The notes below the pieces were generated by a model. That model had not been told where the DNA came from and did not search any database. It worked only from the letters and a program-made list of their open reading frames with translations. A DNA stretch of 64,000 bases from Arion vulgaris (Eukaryota; Mollusca; Gastropoda; Stylommatophora; Arionidae), in NCBI GenBank assembly GCA_020796225.1, contig CM036753.1:70919865-70983864 (forward strand), read 5' to 3'. This document shows positions 52,801 to 61,800 of the stretch, in pieces. The position numbers and the translations under genes are program-made. Position 1 is the first letter of the stretch. Every line of letters starts with the position of its first letter.

Positions 52801-55800
52801 CTAATTACTTTATAAACATTAAAATCTGCAGAAATAATAGCATTAATTTCAAGTTATTTTTCCCCCTTAAATTGCTTTGCTTGATCTGGATAGTTCACAT
52901 CGCGGACCATTGAGTTATTTGTGTGTCTCGATTCCTCCCTACCAATAATGACTGACATACTTTGTTCTGGGGACATTTTTTTAGTCTGCTTTCTAGACAG
53001 TTTCAGTCCCCTGTTGATGAGATCTGTCCTGCCGTGTTTTGTTTGTATACATGGGGAACATAGTTGGAGAGTGGGTTGGTTGTAGCCAAGAGTATATAAC
53101 ACTCTCCTGTGGGTTCTGCACTGTCATCTAATGGGGGGTCTCACTCTACAATGACGTCTTGTGGAGGATGATCTACTTAACCAATATTAAATATTATGCT
53201 TACCATTTCAAAATTCACTGCAAGTTTGGTTCCAATACAAGAACACAAATGCCACCAAGTATGTAACTTCTGTATTGCAACATGCTCAACTTTTGCATTA
53301 TCTATCTTCAACACCATCAAGAGTAGCTTGATTCGTTTTGCGTCCAAAAGTCGAGCTGAAAAAAAAACACCATTAAGTAAATTAAATTCCATATATACCA
53401 TTAATCGGGCCAATTTACATGCACTTGCTTTATAGGTGCATAACCACAGGATCAAACTACAACTTCTGCAAACATTATGACCCAAAGAAAAGATGGCAAT
53501 GATTTTTGCATGACAACGAATTATTGCATGACAGCAAATGAACAGGTATTCTGTTTGAATTTATTTCTTATATTAAAACCATAACATCTTCAAACTAAAT
53601 TCAAATTTCACAAACTGTACAGCCAAGTACAATATAGACTTTAGCAAGATTAAAAACAAGAGATGGTAGTTTTATGGATGGTTAATAAAATCGAATCAAT
53701 CTATGGTTTATCACAATGTATTATGAAATGGGTTTTATTAGCATTGATAGCTGCGATAGAATAGTGTTTAGCTCAATTGCTTCATACGTGAATGACCCCA
53801 GGATCAAATTCTACAGGAGTGGGATTTTTTAAAAACCATATTGGAGTCTCAGCTGTGTACAAGAGAAACATTGGGAGGTAAAGATGGCCAGTATGATGTT
53901 GACCACATCCCCCATAGTGTGCTGATGATCCAAAGTGATATACAGACCTAACACTGCATTTCTAAATATACCCCACAGTGTGAAAACAGGTTCTTTACTT
54001 ACACACTTTTTGCCATTCAAGATATATATTTTAGTGTGTACCTTTACCTACATTTTAACTCAGTTTTATTTCAGTCTATGACACATGTGATATGTCATTG
54101 GCAGTGCAAGTTTATACTCCTAATGCATGTATCCACTGTTGTAGTATCTATGTAAGACTCATTCTTCTACAACTTCTACGCATCACACTTAGCAGTCTGT
54201 CTCAACTAGTAACATTAATAGCCTTGTCTAAGAGTTTGATTCCACAATATATGATTTCTCTCACATGAGCCTTAGTCACTGACCAAGTTGAACATTGATA
54301 GCAAATGTTTGGTTACTAAGCAAATTCAACATTGAAAGCAAATATTTGATAACAAAAATATATTGAAATAAATGATACACACCTACTTTGCAGTGTGTAG
54401 ATTTCTCTCTCTCTCTCCTCGTTCCGGCCTAGACTGATGAACCAACTTTTATCATGAATTTTACCCTAGTTTTTAGGGACTCCGTTCCCCCGTACAGCTT
54501 TTCGCGAAGCTCTGTGTTTCGTGGTCAGGTTTCGTTTCTTAAATCTGTTATCCGTTGACAATCCTGCAGAATGTGTTCTGCCGTCATGTCCGCCTTTTTA
54601 CATGGGCACAGGCTAGTTCTGCCTATTTTGAACTTGTTGTACATGTGGGCGCGTAGTTTGTTATGGCCGGTACGGAGGCTAAGTATGGTAACTTGTTCAC
54701 TACGGGACATACCATAGTATCCGTCACTGTTGGAGTGCTGAGGATGGTCTTTTGTCCATTTGTCTCTGTAGTATAGGTTTCAATAGAATACAACTAAAAA
54801 CTAACGATACACACCTTTATCCAAAGCAAAATTATCAATAAGACTTCTCCATGCAATAAAAGCATTGTGCCTTCCAACATGAGAACCTTTGAAACCAATC
54901 TCTGCTATCTCCAACAACAAATTTATGGTTGACCCTTTATGTAGCCCCTATAATGGACAAATATATAATAATAACAAGAGACATAGAGGAATAGCGAGTA
55001 AAGACTAACAAAATAATAGTTCTGTAAAGAAAATATAATTGCAGACTCCATTCAATATATGAAACAGAACTTTCTTATAATGAAAAATGTATTCATTGAT
55101 CAATTTCATTAACAATCTTAACTTTCCTAAGTTCGTTAACTTTTCCTAACTTTATTCTGTTTATTTCTGCAATCATGAAATATGCTAAATTCTTCTGTAA
55201 ATCCACATCCAAAAGGCATAGCATCTAGTAACTATCATTTTTATTTTATTGTTTAAGAGTTGGAATGTTAGCGTCTTTCATATTATCAAATACAGCTTTG
55301 GCCATCCTTACTCTTTTGCTGATCTTGGTTTCCCATCTTTTGAGAAGTATCTTAGTTATATGTCTCATCAAACTGATTGCTCTATTAGTTTCCATAATTC
55401 CATGCAATTGAAATCTTGGGTAATGTTATAAAGGTTTATATCTTCAGGTTTTGGAGCCTGGTATAGATCCTGTATTACAAGTATAGATGTAGCAGCATAG
55501 ATCTACTATTTTGTCAATATCCAAATACTCATTATTTTAAACTCACATATTTATATTGTCCAACCCTGCAGTTTTTAATTGTTTCATTATTTTGATTGCT
55601 CTTTCGATCTTGCAATTTAGGATTTTTGTAACCTTTTTTAATTTCTGAATGTCCATAGAGCAACATGGTATGTTGATAGTATAAAATATTGTCTGCTTTA
55701 TTTCTTCTTTATACAATCTCTTTAATATTATCTTTAGCATTAGTTGACATTTGCCTTACTTACTGTGCATGTCTTTTGTTGAATTGCTATTTCTTAAAAA

Positions 55801-58800
55801 AAGGGGAGACTGCAGTAAAACTTGGTAGAATTGCGAAACACGTAAGAACAAAAAAATGCTACATATATATGTTATATATTCACTTAATTTTTTTATTGTT
55901 TCTCTTCTTTTCCACTTCTAGTTTTGTATTGCACTCATTTCGTTATGCGTTTTTATTCCCAGATTTTCATTAGATACGTTTGAATGTCTCCAAATGTAGT
56001 CGTCCATATGTAGTGTTCTTTGAAATTCGTCACTCCTGTTGTATCGTTTGCTTGATATAGGCCTTTTGGTTGAAATGTTGCTGTGTATCGTCACTATTTC
56101 TGTAAAACTAAAGTACTTTGTTCTTACGTGTTTCGCTATTTCTTCAAAATATATTTTATGTTGATCAGCTCTTCTTTTGCTATTTTACCTTTCTTATACA
56201 TGTCTTTATCTATATGCACATAACCTAGGATATTTTTGGCTTGTTTCCGTTCTATAATATACCCCATTTTTCTTCTTCAGACACTCCCTATAGATCACTT
56301 GTTAACCCTTTAGCTGCTAATGATGTGTGTAGACGTTCTCCTATTCACTGCTAAAGACATGTTAACATGTCTGTTATTACCTCTCCTCTTTGGGCTAAAG
56401 ACGAGTTAAAATGTTATACATTTCTACTGTCACTGCTATAGGCACTCATTCAAGTTTGTGACCTAGAAACAAAGAGCTATTTTTAGATCCGTCTTCGGAA
56501 ACTATGTAGCAGCAAAAGGGTTAAACCACTCTTTGTGATTTGTATGTGATCCAAGCCTAAGAGCGATTGTACATTGCGTCAGTTATGTGCCTACAAGTAG
56601 ACAAGCTCATCTGATTTCTGTTACGCTTTTTACTCACTTGGGTAGATTCCCTAGGTCCTTACCTCAGTCGCCTCTTACAACATGCCTTGTAGATCGCAGT
56701 GTTACTATTCTTGCTCCCATTGTGTGCCCTGGAAACTCATGGACGGTACACCATTCTATTTATGATGTCACTTATCAAACGTGTTTGATTGTTATTGAAT
56801 TTGTGTACTGGGAACTTTTAATTTGCCAGTTTGTATACTAAATTTGAGACACTTCCGTTATACTTTCTCTTCAGCATTGCTCCATTTTTTGTGTCAATAG
56901 GCATTCATATCTTATTGTCACGCAAATGCACCCCAGTACCACACAGGCGAGAATTAATATAAGGAACATGGTACATATTTTCTATATAGTCTATTTTCTG
57001 ATTACAACAATATGAGAAATGAAAAGTTACTGCTAATTTGTTCATCTTTAATGTAAGGTTACTTCTTCAGCGATCTCTGATCATGTGCTTAGTTTACTGT
57101 GGACCACAAGCTGGGAAAGTCAGCTTCAGGTCTGTCAGGTTTCTCCAAAGCTTAGTTTTTGGTTGACTGGGTGTGGCCATAAGTTGCTTCTCAGCTCACA
57201 TAGGAGAGGACAGTCTTGCTGGACATGCTCTGGTGTCTGTTCCGCCTGCTGACACTGGCAGAGAACTGTTTGACTTATTCCTAGTCTATGTAAGTGTCTG
57301 GAGTATGCAGTGTTCGGTATAGAGGAGTAATATAATTACCTGGTCTGTCACGAATTGTTAATGATTGTAAACTATTTTGCTCTTCATACATTACCTGTCC
57401 AGTAACCAACACAATGAGCGACCAAGCTTTCAGCACATACGATTCTTGAGTTAACATCAGTGCTTTCAATGACTCAGCAAGACCCTAATAAAGAAAAGTT
57501 AGCTAATCACAACAAATGTGTATACAAACAAATTTCATAGCTATTCTTAAAAAAAAACCAATTCAAAATAATACTGAAACACTGTAGTATAACAAAGTCA
57601 TTCAAGAGAAACAGATTGAAAAAAAACTAGTGACCTAAAGAAATTCTGCTATTTGATTTAACATACAAAAGGAAGACTAGATATAATATAATAAATCATG
57701 TCCTGGTCTTGTACTGAAGACCATAAAACTAGAGAAGAGAACTGGAAACAGGTTAATGAGAAGACCTGAAAAGGCGAGCAAAAGACAGAAAAGATGTAGA
57801 TTTGCTAAAGACCTGTGCTCCAGAAGGGGGTGAAAGGTTAAATTATTAACTCTCAAATTATGCAACATCAAGGCAAATGTTTATAACATTGAGTAAATGA
57901 CACCAAAACAGTTTTTAACCAAACCATGACATCATATATACACACATTAACAATTACTTTTAGTTACTTTCAAGATGATTTAAATCTGGTGCATGCTATT
58001 TAATAATAAAAGCAGGACCTTTACAAAAGCAATATCAATATTTTAACTTTTTAACTCTTCATATTTTTTCTATCTAGGAATTATTGAGCATGTTCATGTC
58101 TTCAATCAGGAGTCAGACGCTCTGACCACCTTCGAGAGACTGCACACAAGCTGCATGGACTCGTAGCAGTTCGTGTCTCATAGCTGACTGCTAGCATCAA
58201 GGTTGGCATAGGGACAGAGCTGACCAAGAAACCACTCCACCTCCCTTTGGTGGCACCGGAAACAGACAACTACCAAGAAGTCTAAGTTTACAGAGTTCAA
58301 AGAGGGAGAAACTAAGCGGGTACCCAAAATAGGCTATGCTGAAGTCGGATGTCAGACCTAAAGATGCAGATACCACATCTCACACTGCGAAAAAACATAT
58401 TCCATTCTACTGACTACATCCTGCAATAATCGGCAAGAAAATGAGAATGAACGAGAAAGAAGAAATGTCATCGATCTGACTTTCTTATTGAATTATTATT
58501 TTGCAGTCGCCCGAGTGGTTACCGGGCCCCAAATTTGGGATGCAAAGAATAGAACCACTGTTACCTACCACGCATGTCGTAAGAGGCGACTAAGAAGGTT
58601 TAGCTGAAATCGGATGTACATGTCCTAAATGTGTAGAAGTCTATGCGTTTAGGGGCCTACCAAACCAATGTGCAACATATACACGTTCTTGGCAAAGATC
58701 AAGCATATCACAAAGAGTGATTAAAATTGGTCGTAAAGAAACGCAAAAGATTATTTTGCAATACATATTACATACTGTATTCTACAGAGTGTTCAAGATT

Positions 58801-61800
58801 AAAGCAGCCCCATTGACAAATCGAAAGTTGCCAGATAATCTATCGCGTTATGTTTATGTACTATTTAAACCGGTTCTGACTAGCTCGTTTACGTCACATT
58901 TGTTCATCGCCCCTTCCCGCACTACAATTACATACCGTCACATAACCTTGACCTATACTACGTCATAACTGAACCTTCTCATTTTCATACATATATGCCA
59001 GATTGACTCCATTCACAGGCTGCCATTATCTTGAACACCCTGTATAATTGGCTTTGGCAATTCACACTTAGCACTTTAACTTTATCGCCAATGTAATTAA
59101 AACAAGCTTCAACAAACTATACATTATTCAAAGACTTACAGAATTGAGAGCCTTAATGATAAGTCTACTCAAGTCTTGAGAGCCACAGAGGTCTTCTCTG
59201 AAGTGCTCCAGCAGAGACAAAGCCATTTCTCTCACATCTTGGGATGAATTACCAAGTCCTGGAAACACAAGCCGTGCCCAGCGAGGTGCTGATTGTTTAA
59301 GTTTCTTTTCAATTTGCTCCTTAAGTCTGCACACAAGACATTCAAATTATTAATATGAGAATATCAATCATTTCTTGTAACGAAATAATGTTAGATACAA
59401 ACACACTGGTTTCTAATGAATTATAGTGGAGGAATAAACAAATTACAAGGTTTGATGATTTCAGCAATTTTTTTTACAGAAAAATTAAACTGAAAAGGTA
59501 ACTGATTTTAACCAGGCATGTACATAGGTGTCAGATAGTAGGATGACCTCAAGACATGTAGTGTCAGTTGCGATCTAAAAAATTAGGTGTCTAAAAACAA
59601 AAGATCGACTTCTTACGCTCCATATTGACCACTTGTTAAATCACTCTTTGTGATTTGTCGTGCCCGAGTCTAAAAGCGATTGTACGTTGTGCCAGTTATG
59701 CACTTACAAGTAGGCGTCTACATGTAACCATTTATTTTAGTAAACTCCCACATACTGCTCCATCGACGCCTTTTACTTTCACTGGTAAAGGATCCCACTA
59801 GGACATAGGCCATTTACAACTGAAAACATAACTGTTAATTAACACATGTGCTTCACTACCTGGCAAAAATTTTTACTTGTTTCTCCACAACAAAGACGGA
59901 ATGTGCCTTGATTTTAGTATTCAATTCCTCCAAACAAGTAAAGAACACCAAAATCTGAAGAAAAAAAAAACATTGCTAATTGTTTGGTCTAAAAAATTGA
60001 ATATTTAAACTGATACATTTTTTGACATCTTTATTTAACGTTGTTAGATTTATCATGTTAGTTATTTGTTATTGAACCTGTGTCATAACGCCGGGGAAGA
60101 CCATAGGTGCTGAGTCTCCTGCAGCAGATGTCGAGTACGCATACTGATGATTTTGGTGGCCTGCTGGATAAACACACTCCTCACTCTATCCCTTAGGTAT
60201 CCAGTTCTACTTATACAGTGTGCAACTCTAAACTCCTTAAATCACAGGAAAATTCTACACAAATTTACATGTCCTCAACCATCAGATTCATCATGTTAAA
60301 ACAAGTGAAAGTAACTACTTTATGTAGCCTTCTTCTGTGAACATTTTCAGATTATCAGCTTCAATATGTTCACAGAGTTCGGTGATAGCAAAGTTGATAA
60401 AATGCTGCTCTAGTAATAAAGTGCAGTGTAAATTCCGTGGTTCAAGGCCAGCTTGGGTTACAAATGTTGATGTATACAAGATGAGCAGTTCGACTACAGA
60501 AAATCATGATTTTTTTTTACTTGGGGATTTCTCTCTTGCGCGATCGTTCTTTTTCTGCCATTTTTATCATTCTTATTGTGATATATAAACAGTCTTTGCC
60601 AAGACGTTTGTTTTACGTCACATCTTCAGTACCATTTGGAGCTCTAGTGCTTGTTCTTCAGCGACGTGTCCGATTTCAACTAGCGTTTACTGGGTTCGCC
60701 CTCCGTCAGCCTTTGGCTGTCCCCAGCCGACCTGCAAGGTAGCTGGTAACTTGGGGACCAGTACCTATAAAGTTGGAGTAACGTTCATCTGAATGGTGAG
60801 GTACACTGGTGATAAGGAAAGCAAGCACTCTCAAAAATCAATTAGAAGCGCCATATTAGTTGCCAGACGACGCCTGAATTCACAGCAGATAATTACAGAA
60901 AGCACTGATTTGTCTAAGGTTGTTAATATCTCTGTAGAGATTGTCAAAATGTATCTTGATAGAACCATGTAACTTTCTATGATCATTATAAGTTTAACCC
61001 TTTTGTAACCGGTTCTCATTTTAACAGTGCAACAAATGTTTTAAAGGCATCTTTTCTTACTGAACATTTTGCATCTCATTCCATTATGAACAGTGCAAAG
61101 TCTGAAAAATTAACACATATTCTTAGTTATCAAATTGCTTCTATATTATTTGGGTGGGGGTAGATGGGGAAGGGATGGGGGAAGAAATCTTCTGACATTC
61201 CGCAACCTATCAAATTTGAGTAATGAGCTTCAAATTTCATACTGGGCATCTTCTTGTCGTTACAAGTTTTCTCCTGATTCTGGATCTCAATCATTAGGTT
61301 ATGAGTAGGTAGGCAGTAAAATATGTATTCTTTGCAAATATACAGCGCTAACATGTTTACCTTGTTCTGGTTTCTCAATGAAACCGCCAAATCCTAACAG
61401 AGAAGCTTTTTACCTCTCCTTAACTATAGCATATCAATTACTAGGTTTTCCTGTACATAATATGCCATTTAGTTCCACGGTTCAGCTCTAGCTTATTGAA
61501 CAATGTTGGGTTTGCAGCATGTTGGACCACAACAGGAAATGTAATTTATTGACAGCTCTAACATGATTATTCAATATCCAGGTATTCAATGACAGGTTGC
61601 TTGCTTTCTGGATGCAATCCTTGGAAATGCTTGTTCATCTAGATTCGTAATATAAAACTAGGAATCAGGTAATGTAAATATTTTCGTCATCACTATTGAG
61701 CTGATAGTGTGCTACTTTTCTGGTGACCTTGGTGTTTTATTTTCCACTTTTTACATGTCTCTTGACTTCTGCTTATGTGCTATATTGAAGTAATTTGTCT

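Noticed and set aside
52854..53102. 82-codon frame as a host exon
   Set aside because: Not similar to RIF1; exons 6 and 7 are contiguous and in phase; no start or splice context.
60345..60445. Short coding-like frame as an extra RIF1 exon between exons 1 and 2
   Set aside because: No donor follows it, and exons 1 and 2 join in phase with exactly the vertebrate residue spacing.
61000..61020. TTAACCCTTTTG as one end of another piggyBac-type MITE
   Set aside because: No matching opposite end with TTAA was found within about 1 kb on either side.
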